Assembly: GCA_038212095.1 (NCBI GenBank)
Contig: JBBQUW010000022.1
Span: 1 to 46,040, forward strand
Source: JAICYJ01 sp038212095
Lineage (GTDB): Bacteria; Actinomycetota; Thermoleophilia; Gaiellales; JAICJC01
DNA: 46,040 bases
Direction: 5' to 3'
Shown: in pieces, positions 34,061 through 41,584 of the stretch
How positions within the stretch are numbered: the first letter of the stretch is position 1
Layout: each line of letters starts with the position of its first letter
The notes under the pieces: generated by a model
Told to the model about the DNA's origin: nothing
What the model saw: only the letters and a program-made list of their open reading frames with translations
The model's database searches: none
Position numbers and translations under genes: made by a program

Positions 34061-35443
34061 ATGGCAACGGTTGCTCCTGAGTCGGCCATGGCCGGGCTCG
34101 ACCCGATGTTCCAGCCCGACTGGTTTCTCAACGACGAGCAGCTGCGCCTGCTTGAGCGCCTGAAGGAGATCTGCGAGGAGACGATCCGTCCTCTGGCAGC
34201 CGAGAACGATCGCACGCTCACCTTTCCACGCAAGAGCATGGAATCGCTGGGCCCGGACGGCTTCCTCGGACTGATGCTGCCCAAGGAGTGGGGCGGGTTG
34301 GGACAGAACCACGTCATGTACGCGGCGGTCACCGAGACGATCGCGCGCTACGGCGACGCCTCCTGCGCGATGTGCTACGTGATGCACACCGGCGCCGTCG
34401 AGGCGCTCAAGCTGCGCGCCACCGAGTACACGATCGAGAAGTACCTGAAGAAGGTCAAGGATGGCCTGCTGGGCACGCTGTCCTACTCCGATCCCGAGAC
34501 CGGTTCGCACTTCTGGTACCCGATCGCGTCCGGCGCCCGCAAGGTCGACGGCGGCTACGAGGTGCTCAAGAAGGCTTCCTGGACGACATCCGCCGGCTTC
34601 GCCGACTTCTACGTGCTGCAGACGACGTCGCCCGACTACAACGGCGACTACTCCAACCTCTCGGTGTTCGTGGTCGACAAGAACGAGATCGAGGCCAAGC
34701 CGCAGGAGTGGGATGCGATGGGCCTGCGAGGCAACCAGTCGGGCACCCTGCTGCTGGACTGGAAGTTCGTGCCGGGCGACCAGTTGGTCGGCCCGATCGG
34801 CGACGGTGCAAACTCCAACGACGAGGCCGTCGACCCCTACTTCCTGATCGGATCGTCGGGCTGCTGGAACGGCATCTCGCTGGGCGCGATAGACATCACG
34901 ATCCGCCACACCACGGTCAAGAAGCACAAGGACGTCGGCATGCGAGTGTGCGACTACCCGACCATCCAAGACGCGGTGGGCGAGGCGATCATGGACACCA
35001 ACGCCTCCCGCGCGATGACCTTCTCGGTCGCGCAGGCGCTGGACGGCGTCACCGACGGTGCCCAGACCAATCCCGCGGTGGGCGACCTTGCCCGCGGCAA
35101 CTACCTGCACTGGCTGTGGCAGATCAAGTTCGTCGCGGCCAAGAACGTCGCCCACGTGGTCGACAAGATGTTGCACTGCTGCGGCGGCACCGGCTACAAG
35201 AAGGAGCCGCTGCAGCTCGAGCGCTACCTGCGCGATGGCAAGGCCGGCTGGGTGATGGGCCCGACCAACGAGGTGCTGCGCCAGTTCGTCGGTAAGACCG
35301 CGCTGCTGGGCATGGACTCGCTCGACTACTGGAACGTCTCGATCAACGAGCGCGCGCTGAACAACGAGCTGAAGAAGTTCTCGCCCGAGCAGAAGCGCGA
35401 GCTGGCCGAGCGGCTGATCACCGAGGCCGGCGGCACGGAGTAG
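34061..35443 (+). CDS. Acyl-CoA-dehydrogenase-fold flavoprotein lacking the canonical catalytic glutamates
   Basis: The 460-residue protein follows the acyl-CoA dehydrogenase plan: N-terminal helices (LNDEQLRLLERLKEICEE), GFLGLMLPKEWGGLG near 67-81, the middle beta domain with LSYSDPETGSHFW, and a C-terminal helical domain ending in the flavin-loop motif MGPTNEVLRQFVG at 399-411. In MCAD-type enzymes that motif is YEGT; here the Glu position is Gly400. In IVD/LCAD-type enzymes the base sits in helix G, but my alignment puts Ser266 there. So no canonical base is evident, as in ACAD-fold monooxygenases or nitroalkane oxidase relatives. It is divergent from the regulator of the gmaS gene set. 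The true substrate is unknown. Confidence 0.8.
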   Translation: MATVAPESAMAGLDPMFQPDWFLNDEQLRLLERLKEICEETIRPLAAENDRTLTFPRKSMESLGPDGFLGLMLPKEWGGLGQNHVMYAAVTETIARYGDASCAMCYVMHTGAVEALKLRATEYTIEKYLKKVKDGLLGTLSYSDPETGSHFWYPIASGARKVDGGYEVLKKASWTTSAGFADFYVLQTTSPDYNGDYSNLSVFVVDKNEIEAKPQEWDAMGLRGNQSGTLLLDWKFVPGDQLVGPIGDGANSNDEAVDPYFLIGSSGCWNGISLGAIDITIRHTTVKKHKDVGMRVCDYPTIQDAVGEAIMDTNASRAMTFSVAQALDGVTDGAQTNPAVGDLARGNYLHWLWQIKFVAAKNVAHVVDKMLHCCGGTGYKKEPLQLERYLRDGKAGWVMGPTNEVLRQFVGKTALLGMDSLDYWNVSINERALNNELKKFSPEQKRELAERLITEAGGTE

Positions 35444-35489
35444 CGCGGCCGGGCCGTCGGGCGGATCACGCTCGGCGGCCCGGCCCGCG
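35444..35489. terminator. GC-rich hairpin after the acyl-CoA-dehydrogenase-like gene
   Basis: CGCGGCCGGGCCG (35444-35456) pairs with CGGCCCGGCCCGCG (35476-35489) with one bulged base, starting right after the stop codon. No T-run follows. It would separate this gene from the CheW-CheC gene 145 bases downstream. Confidence 0.5.
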
Positions 35490-35588
35490 AGAAGCCGGGT
35501 CGAACCGACGATCCTTTCGAACCGGTTCTCAACGTCGGCATCACGCGGCCGATCATGGGGCGGCACGGTTCCCGCCCCAGGAGCAGAG

Positions 35589-36599
35589 ATGTCCGATCAG
35601 GTGCACGTCCTCGTTGTCCGCGCCGCAGGCGCGTCGTGGGCGCTGCCGATGGACAGGGTGGAGCAGGCGTTCAGCCTGCGAGGCCGGCGCATCCACAACG
35701 TGGCGGGCGTGCCACTGCTGATCTTTCGCGGCCAATCGCTCGAGGTGCTCGAGCTGGCGAGCGCGCTTGGGCAGCCCGCCGACGGCGCACAGGATGCGGC
35801 CGTGATCGTATGGGCAGGTGGCCGCCGGCAGGCATTTGGCGTGCAGGAGCTGGCCGGCCAGCTGGTGCTCGACCGCAGCCCGCTGCCGGCCTTCGTCCGC
35901 AGCCGATTCTGCTCGGGCGCGGTGCTCGATCGCGACGAGATCATCCCGGTACTGGAGCCGGGCGTGGTGGCCGGCGCCTGGGACTCGGAAGGCGACCGCA
36001 GCTTCGGCTTCACAGCGATCCAACAGAGCGCGCTGCTCGAGATCGCAAACATCGGCAGCGGCAACGCCGCCACGGCGCTGTCTCAGATGCTGGGAAAGCC
36101 GGTCGAGGTGCATTACGCCGAGGCGCTGCTGGCAACTCTGGCCGAGGCGGCCGACCGGGCGGGCGCGTCTGCGTCGCTCTCGGCCGTGGTCGACACACCG
36201 GTGGCCGGCGACGGCGGCAAGGTGCTGCTGCTGTTTCCCGACGGCGCCGGCGATCAGCTGTGCGAGCTGTTCGGCACCTCGCTCAGGGACGAGATGGGCC
36301 GTTCCACCCTGCGCGAGGTGGGCAACATCCTGGCCAGCTCCTACCTGAACGCGATCGTCGAGATGACCGGCATGGCACTCGAGCCGGAGCCGCCGACGAT
36401 CGAGATCGACCTGCTCGGCAACCTGGTGCAGAAGGGCTTGGCGGGGATCGCCAGGCCCACCGATGCGACCGTACTGATGCGCTCGTGCATGACCGTTGAG
36501 TCATCGGACGCCAGGTTCGCATTCCTGTTCGTGCCGCACCTCGGTGCCGTGCACACGCTGCTCGACCGCCTCGGGGTCGGCAGCGAGAAGGCCGCGTGA
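35589..36599 (+). CDS. CheW-like/CheC phosphatase fusion protein
   Basis: A 336-residue protein of two parts. Residues 4-125 resemble a CheW-type coupling fold (VHVLVVRAAGASWALPMDRVEQAF, split as VHVLVVRAAGASWALP and MDRVEQAF, then FRGQSLEVLELASALG). Residues 138-336 are a CheC domain with both active-site pairs: Glu151/Asn154 in LLEIANIGSGNAATAL and Glu243/Asn246 in LREVGNILASSYLNAI. CheC dephosphorylates CheY-P. No other chemotaxis or flagellar gene is in the window, so its partner is unknown. A good AGGAG precedes ATG 35589. The CheW assignment of the first part is weaker than the CheC part. Confidence 0.8.
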   Translation: MSDQVHVLVVRAAGASWALPMDRVEQAFSLRGRRIHNVAGVPLLIFRGQSLEVLELASALGQPADGAQDAAVIVWAGGRRQAFGVQELAGQLVLDRSPLPAFVRSRFCSGAVLDRDEIIPVLEPGVVAGAWDSEGDRSFGFTAIQQSALLEIANIGSGNAATALSQMLGKPVEVHYAEALLATLAEAADRAGASASLSAVVDTPVAGDGGKVLLLFPDGAGDQLCELFGTSLRDEMGRSTLREVGNILASSYLNAIVEMTGMALEPEPPTIEIDLLGNLVQKGLAGIARPTDATVLMRSCMTVESSDARFAFLFVPHLGAVHTLLDRLGVGSEKAA

Positions 36600-36614
36600 G
36601 CGGAACGAGGGGGA

Positions 36615-36648
36615 GTTGTGGGGCGGGCCGTTCGGCCCGCCCCACAAC
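36615..36648. terminator. Bidirectional hairpin terminator between convergent genes
   Basis: GTTGTGGGGCGGGCC and GGCCCGCCCCACAAC form a perfect 15-pair stem with a four-base loop, lying between the CheW-CheC stop (36599) and the permease stop (36654). Its position and symmetry suit termination from both sides, although T-runs are absent. Confidence 0.7.
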
Positions 36649-36653
36649 GGTAC

Positions 36654-38162
36654 CTAGTCACCGGACGTGGCGTCTGGCTCATCCCGGATCCGCAGTCTGA
36701 GCGGCTGTTTCTCCTGCACGACCACGCGGTAGATGTAGAGCACCACGCCGATCGCCAGCACGAGCAGACCGTAGAACAGCGTCCGCTTGCTAGTGTCGCC
36801 GTAGGCCAGTCCGCTATTCCAACCGCCGACCACGAGCAGCAGCAGATCGAACGCGGCCAGCACCGCAACCACCGGCAGCCAGGAGGATCCCAGCTTGAGT
36901 GGCCGGGCCAGGTCGGGCCGGTCCTTGCGCAAAAGCAGGAAACCTGACATTGCGAACACATGGCAGAGCACGTAGCCGAGGTTGGAGAAGATCAGGATCT
37001 TCAGCGCCCCGGTTGCATCCGACCCGAAGGAGCACAGCAGGAAGATGTTCAGCAGCGCATCCAGGGTCATTGCGTTGGCCGGTACGTGCCGGCTGTTGAG
37101 TTTCCCGAACCACTTGATCGTCATGCCGTCCTGCGAGATGCCATACAGCGCGCGGGATCCGTCCGCGGTGGCGGTGTTCATGGCCAGCACGATGCCGGCG
37201 CACAGCAGGATGATCGCGATGCCTGTGCCGGCCGAGATGATCGAGTGGAACGTGCTGGCATAGAACGAGACGGTGTTGTTGGCGTGCGTCGCATCGCCGA
37301 ACGTCAGGTTCTGGTCACCGAAGGTGCCCACCGCGCCCAGCGGCAGCAGGCTGTAGACGATCACGCCGAACAGTGCCGAGATGCGAAGCGCCTTGGGCGT
37401 GTCGACGGTCGGATTGTGGTACTCGGGGGCGAAGGTGGCGCAGCACTCCATGCCGTAGGACGACCAGCACATGGCGTACAGCCACACGATCACCAGCGTC
37501 CAGCCGGTGTCGCCCATCGTTCCGTAGTCGATGTTGTTGTGCAGATTGGAGGTGTGGAAGTCGCCCGTCAGATAGGGCAGGAACATGAACACCGCCAGCG
37601 GGATCAGCAGCAGTGCGCCGGTGACGTAGCCGACCCACACCGCGGGCCGCATGCCGAGCACGTTGAAGATCCAGATCACGATGATGACGCCGGCCGTGAG
37701 TGCGATCGGGAACGAGAAGTAGAGCGGGATGCCGAGCACCTTGCCGCTGTGGTTCCACGCGCTTCCGGCAGCCAGCGAACCGGTGTAGAACTGCGCCTGG
37801 ATCAGCAGTCCGACCACCAGGCCGCTGGCGGACAGCACGACCGACCAGCCGATCCAGTAGCCGAACGCGGCCACCGGCCCGATGAAGGAGAAGTACCGTT
37901 TCCACGCCTCGTGGGCGTAGATGGCGATTCCGCCCGACAGTTTCGGGAACATCGTCGCCAGCTCGGAGTAGATGTAGTTGTGGAGGGCTCCCAGGAGGAC
38001 GGATACTGTCCACAGGATGACGGCGCCCCATCCGCCCAGCGATACGGCGGATCCACCGAGGCCCGTGATCAGGAAGCTGGGGTTCGCGAGCGCGACCACG
38101 AACCCGTCGAACCAGCTGATTGACTTGAGGAGCTCCCGTTCCTCAACTACAGCAGTTGCCAT
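36654..38162 (-). CDS. APC-superfamily amino acid/amine permease (second copy, different subgroup)
   Basis: A 502-residue membrane protein with about 12 helices. It begins with a short cytoplasmic stretch, then FVVALANPSFLITGLGGSAV. The conserved region after helix 2 reads TMFPKLSGGIAIYAHEAWKR, the APC substrate-facing segment, and later SSYGMECCATFAPEYHNP lies in the helix 6 area. The charged C-terminus is about 20 residues. Substrate cannot be told from sequence; the location near amine-oxidation genes suggests an amine or amino acid. It has a promoter candidate at 38210-38238, a GGAGG ribosome site, and a strong terminator after its stop. Confidence 0.88.
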   Translation of the reverse strand: MATAVVEERELLKSISWFDGFVVALANPSFLITGLGGSAVSLGGWGAVILWTVSVLLGALHNYIYSELATMFPKLSGGIAIYAHEAWKRYFSFIGPVAAFGYWIGWSVVLSASGLVVGLLIQAQFYTGSLAAGSAWNHSGKVLGIPLYFSFPIALTAGVIIVIWIFNVLGMRPAVWVGYVTGALLLIPLAVFMFLPYLTGDFHTSNLHNNIDYGTMGDTGWTLVIVWLYAMCWSSYGMECCATFAPEYHNPTVDTPKALRISALFGVIVYSLLPLGAVGTFGDQNLTFGDATHANNTVSFYASTFHSIISAGTGIAIILLCAGIVLAMNTATADGSRALYGISQDGMTIKWFGKLNSRHVPANAMTLDALLNIFLLCSFGSDATGALKILIFSNLGYVLCHVFAMSGFLLLRKDRPDLARPLKLGSSWLPVVAVLAAFDLLLLVVGGWNSGLAYGDTSKRTLFYGLLVLAIGVVLYIYRVVVQEKQPLRLRIRDEPDATSGD

Positions 38163-38209
38163 GCACTACCTCCGCTGAGTAGACCGATGACGGATGGATG
38201 AAGAGCAGG

Positions 38210-38238
38210 ATCAAACCGTATTCGGCGCCTGCGGTCAA
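38210..38238 (-). promoter_or_regulatory. Candidate promoter of the second permease
   Basis: TTGACC (38233-38238) and TTTGAT (38210-38215) on the minus strand are spaced by exactly 17 bases, about 48 bases upstream of the permease ATG. This is the best sigma-70-like pair I found in the window. Confidence 0.5.
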
Positions 38239-38303
38239 GATCTTTTCCGCACATGAAACCCGGCCCCTTGCGGACGAGTGGACATATGGGGGAAGATGGC
38301 GGC

Positions 38304-38678
38304 ATGAGGGGGCCGCCTATCACGCTGCGCTGCGACTGTGGCTCGACCACCCGGGTCCGCTTCGGCGCGCGCTGGACGTGCCCCGAGTGCGGTCGTTCGT
38401 ACGACACCAGCAGCATCCCAGCCGATGAGTACAACCGCATCGGCTCGATCCAGAATCGCTTCCGACTGGTCGGTTTCGCCCTGATCTCCCTCGTCGCGGC
38501 CGGCCTGCTGGCGTTGGTGTTGTGGGGCTATCCGTTTCAGATCTTCATCGCGCTGCCCGGCATCCTGCTGGGCTGGTACCTGCTCGTGAAGCCAACCATG
38601 CGCCGACGCTACGTGGGCGCGCTGGCCTCGCGACCGGAGTGGACGCTGCATCCCGAGCCCGCACCTCCGAAGGACTGA
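38304..38678 (+). CDS. Zinc-ribbon small membrane protein of unknown function
   Basis: About 124 residues. The N-terminus has a zinc-ribbon-like set of cysteines, LRCDCGSTTRVRF then WTCPECGRSYDTS (CxC ... CxxC). A linker and two hydrophobic helices follow (LVGFALISLVAAGLLALVLW and FIALPGILLGWYLLV), then a basic stretch and a short tail ending PAPPKD. It is probably a membrane-anchored, cytoplasmic zinc-ribbon protein; no function is recognised. ATG 38304 follows GGGGGAAG; ATG 38286 is an alternative. It is divergent from the permease and three bases ahead of the Usp gene. Confidence 0.72.
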   Translation: MRGPPITLRCDCGSTTRVRFGARWTCPECGRSYDTSSIPADEYNRIGSIQNRFRLVGFALISLVAAGLLALVLWGYPFQIFIALPGILLGWYLLVKPTMRRRYVGALASRPEWTLHPEPAPPKD

Positions 38679-38681
38679 CAA

Positions 38682-39164
38682 GTGACCCCGCTCAAGTCCC
38701 GGCCCACGATTCCGACCACTCCGCCCATCGGCGGCGTGGCGAAGGCCCGCCCGGTGGTGCTAGCCACGCTGGCGGTGCCGTTCGAACCGCAGTCGGCCCG
38801 GATCGCGATGCAGGCGGCGCTGGAGAGCGGCGTCAAGCTGATCGTGCTGGACGCGGTTGAGCTTCCGTTCTGGCCGCAGGCCATGACCACCCGGCGGGCC
38901 GAGCTGGAGACGCCTGAGGACCGAGCCGAGATCAAGCAGATGGCTGGACATGCGGCGGCGCTGGGGCTCGAGGTCGAGCACCTCCGCGTCCGCAGCCCGC
39001 GCCCGATCGAGGCGGTGCTGGAGCTGTGCGGCGAGCGGGAGGCGGGGCTGCTGGTGCTCGGGCCCGACCCGTCGCGGCTGCGGCCGCGCAGCTTCCGGCG
39101 CGCCGTGCGCCGCGTTCGCAAGCGGGCGTCCTGCCTGCTGTGGGTGGCGGGCGAGGGGCCGTGA
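38682..39164 (+). CDS. Universal stress protein (UspA) family protein
   Basis: A 160-residue protein; after a proline-rich leader of about 22 residues the Usp core begins ARPVVLATLAVPFEPQSARI and ends GLLVLGPDPSRLRPRSFRR and ASCLLWVAG. The GPDPSRLRPRSFRRAV loop stands where ATP-binding Usp proteins have G-2x-G-9x-G(S/T), but is arginine-rich here. It could modulate the adjacent transporter, as with the permease/Usp pair at 14137-16193; this is inference from repeated neighbourhood. It starts with GTG three bases after the zinc-ribbon gene and converges on the aldehyde dehydrogenase. Confidence 0.75.
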   Translation: MTPLKSRPTIPTTPPIGGVAKARPVVLATLAVPFEPQSARIAMQAALESGVKLIVLDAVELPFWPQAMTTRRAELETPEDRAEIKQMAGHAAALGLEVEHLRVRSPRPIEAVLELCGEREAGLLVLGPDPSRLRPRSFRRAVRRVRKRASCLLWVAGEGP

Positions 39165-39176
39165 TGCCCCGCGCCG

Positions 39177-40613
39177 CTACCCCAGCTCGAACGTGATCTG
39201 CTTCGTCTCGGTCAACGCGTCCAGGATCCAGCCGGCCAGCTCGCGACCGGCGCCCGACTGCTTCGCGCCGCCGAACGGCGCCATCTGATCCCAGTAGTTG
39301 GTCGTCTCGTTGATGTGCACCGTGCCGTGGCGCAGCTGCTCAGCCGCGTGCCAGGCCGCCCGCAGGTCGTTGGTGAACACCGCCGCGGTGAGACCGAACG
39401 GCGTCTCGTTGGCGATCGCGAGCGCCTCATCGAGCGTCTCGAAGGTCATGATCGACGCGACCGGTCCGAACGTCTCCTCCTGCGCGATCCGCATCTCGCT
39501 GGTGACGCCGTCGATCACCGTCGGCTCATGGAACTGGCCCTCCCAGCCGCCGCCGAACACCACCGTCGCGCCCCGCGCCACAGCGTCTGCGACATGTTCG
39601 CGCGTCCGAGCCAGCACCCCAGGGGTGCACAGTGGGCCCATATCGGTCTCATCGAGCAGCGGATCGCCGACGCGCAGCGTCCGCGCTCGCGCGACCAGCG
39701 CCGCCACGAAGGCGTCCTTGACCGACGAGTGCACCAGGATCCGTTCGGCCGCGGTGCAGCACTGCCCGGCCAGGTAGAAGCAGCCCACGATGGCAGCATC
39801 GGCGGCCTTGTCGATATCGGCGTCGGCGAGCACGATCTGCGGCCCGTTGCCGCCCAGTTCCAGCACACGATTCTTCAGCCCGGCATCGCGGGCGACGCGC
39901 TCTCCAGTCTCGACCGAGCCGGTGAACACGACCGACGCCACCTGCGGGTGGCGTACCAGCTGCGACCCAACCTCGCCGCGCCCGTGCACCATGTTGATGG
40001 TGCCCGCAGGGAAGCCCGCGTCGTGCAGCAGCTCGACGAACATCCCCGCGCACAGCGGCGCGAACTCGGATGGCTTCCAGACGACCGTGCAGCCCGCCGC
40101 CAGCCCGTAGACGATCGGGATCCCGGCGATATCGACCGGGAAGTTCCACGGCGTCACCGCGGCCACCACGCCAACCGGCCCCTGGACGACCAGGATCCGC
40201 TTGGTACCGGAGCGCTCCTGCGTCGAAGGCAGCACCTGGCCGGCGTGTCGCAGCATGTCTTCGGATGCGCGCCGGAAGTGGTCGGCGGTGTACTCCTCCA
40301 TCTCCTCGCGCGCCTCACGGATCGTCTTTCCCACCTCGCGCGTGATCATCTGGGCCATCGCCTCGTTGCGCTCCAGGCATAGCGCGTACGCTCGCCGGCA
40401 CAGCTCTACTCGCTCCAGCAGCGGCGTCGAACGCCACGCCGGGAAGGCCGCCGTGGCGGCGGCCACCGCCGCATCGACCTGAGCCGGCGTCGAGGCGCGC
40501 ACGCTGCCAAGCAGCTCGCCGTTGCCGGGGCTGATGACCTCGATCCGCTCGCCATCGCCGGCCACCCAGCCGCCGTCGATGAATGCTCCGTCACGTGTCG
40601 CGATGCTCGCCAA
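39177..40613 (-). CDS. NAD(P)-dependent aldehyde dehydrogenase
   Basis: The 478-residue protein is full length. Catalytic residues are readable: Asn155 in VTPWNFPVD, Glu252 in LELGGNGPQ and Cys286 in GQCCTAAER; KPSE near 180 and TGSVETG near 231 are cofactor contacts. It belongs with the succinate-semialdehyde/betaine-aldehyde-type group, but the substrate is open. Formaldehyde is unlikely given the family. It may oxidise an aldehyde formed by amine oxidation in the neighbouring cluster. It is divergent from the IclR regulator with a 155-base gap, which suggests control by that regulator. Confidence 0.92.
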   Translation of the reverse strand: MASIATRDGAFIDGGWVAGDGERIEVISPGNGELLGSVRASTPAQVDAAVAAATAAFPAWRSTPLLERVELCRRAYALCLERNEAMAQMITREVGKTIREAREEMEEYTADHFRRASEDMLRHAGQVLPSTQERSGTKRILVVQGPVGVVAAVTPWNFPVDIAGIPIVYGLAAGCTVVWKPSEFAPLCAGMFVELLHDAGFPAGTINMVHGRGEVGSQLVRHPQVASVVFTGSVETGERVARDAGLKNRVLELGGNGPQIVLADADIDKAADAAIVGCFYLAGQCCTAAERILVHSSVKDAFVAALVARARTLRVGDPLLDETDMGPLCTPGVLARTREHVADAVARGATVVFGGGWEGQFHEPTVIDGVTSEMRIAQEETFGPVASIMTFETLDEALAIANETPFGLTAAVFTNDLRAAWHAAEQLRHGTVHINETTNYWDQMAPFGGAKQSGAGRELAGWILDALTETKQITFELG

Positions 40614-40768
40614 CGCCGCTCCCTTGGTGGTTGCCGGGGTGGGCAGCCTACGAGAACGGACCCTGGGCGGTCAAGCGGGGGCATCCGATCGCCGACGGCA
40701 CGCGGCCGAGAGACGGCCCCGCCGGCGTTCGACTTCCATCGCGGGCGATGGTGCGCCACAATAGGCGC

Positions 40769-41548
40769 ATGCCACCCACCGGCAAACCGGCCGAACGACG
40801 CTTGGAGGCCGTCGAGCGAGCGCTGCGCGTGCTCGACGCCTTCCTCGACCAGCCGGGCGAGGTGGGCACCAACGAGCTGGCGCGACGTACCGGCATCAAC
40901 GCCAGCACCGTCTCGCGGCTGCTGGCGACGCTGGTGGCGGGCGGCTACGTCGAGCACCTACCCGAATCCGGTCGCTACCGGCTCGGCCCGCACCTGATCC
41001 GGCTGGCGAACCATATGATGTCCAGCCTCGACCTGCGCACGCTGGCGCGGCCGCACCTGACGGCGCTCGAAGGCGCCACCGGCGAGACCGCCACGCTCTC
41101 TGTGGCCGGCGGCAGGGACGCGGTCACGGTCGACTTCGTGGCCAGCCATCAGACGGTGGCCAGCGTCGCCCGCGTCGGCCGCCCCAGCGTCGCCCACGCA
41201 ACTGCCACCGGCAAGGTGATGCTGGCGTATGCGCCCGGTTCGACGGCGGCCACGCCGCTGGAGAGCTACACCGACCGCACGGTGACCGACGCGCGCACGC
41301 TCAAGCGCGAGATCGACGACGTGCGGTCGAACGGCTGGGCGCAGGCGGTCAAGGAGCGAGAGGTCGACCTGAACGCGATCGCGGCGCCGGTATTCGGCGC
41401 CGACGGCGCGCTGGTGGCGATCCTCGGCGTGCAGGGTCCCGCCGGTCGGTTCGGTCGCAAGAAGCGCGAAGCGGCGCTGACGCATCTCCGTGAAAACGCG
41501 CGTGCACTCTCGGTTGCGCTCGGCTACAATGGGCATATCCCGTTGTGA
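40769..41548 (+). CDS. IclR-family transcriptional regulator
   Basis: A 259-residue protein with an N-terminal winged helix-turn-helix (ERALRVLDAFLDQPGEVGTNELARRTGINASTVSRLLATL, with VGTNELARRTGINASTVSR as the recognition part) and a C-terminal IclR ligand domain including RVGRPSVAHATATGKVMLAY and LNAIAAPVFGADG. IclR regulators respond to small organic acids or related ligands and usually control adjacent genes, here the divergent aldehyde dehydrogenase and the flavoprotein 36 bases downstream. ATG 40769 lies only five bases after an AT-rich ACAATA, so a leaderless message is possible; no ribosome site is seen. Confidence 0.92.
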   Translation: MPPTGKPAERRLEAVERALRVLDAFLDQPGEVGTNELARRTGINASTVSRLLATLVAGGYVEHLPESGRYRLGPHLIRLANHMMSSLDLRTLARPHLTALEGATGETATLSVAGGRDAVTVDFVASHQTVASVARVGRPSVAHATATGKVMLAYAPGSTAATPLESYTDRTVTDARTLKREIDDVRSNGWAQAVKEREVDLNAIAAPVFGADGALVAILGVQGPAGRFGRKKREAALTHLRENARALSVALGYNGHIPL

Positions 41549-41584
41549 AATGCTATTGCCGCTAAGGAAATAGGAGGCCAGCAC

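Noticed and set aside
33887..35566. Minus-strand open frame running upstream of the PucR-type regulator across the whole ACAD-like gene
   Set aside because: Its translation is low-complexity and antisense to a well-conserved flavoprotein; the GAF domain and a good ribosome site place the real start at 33886.
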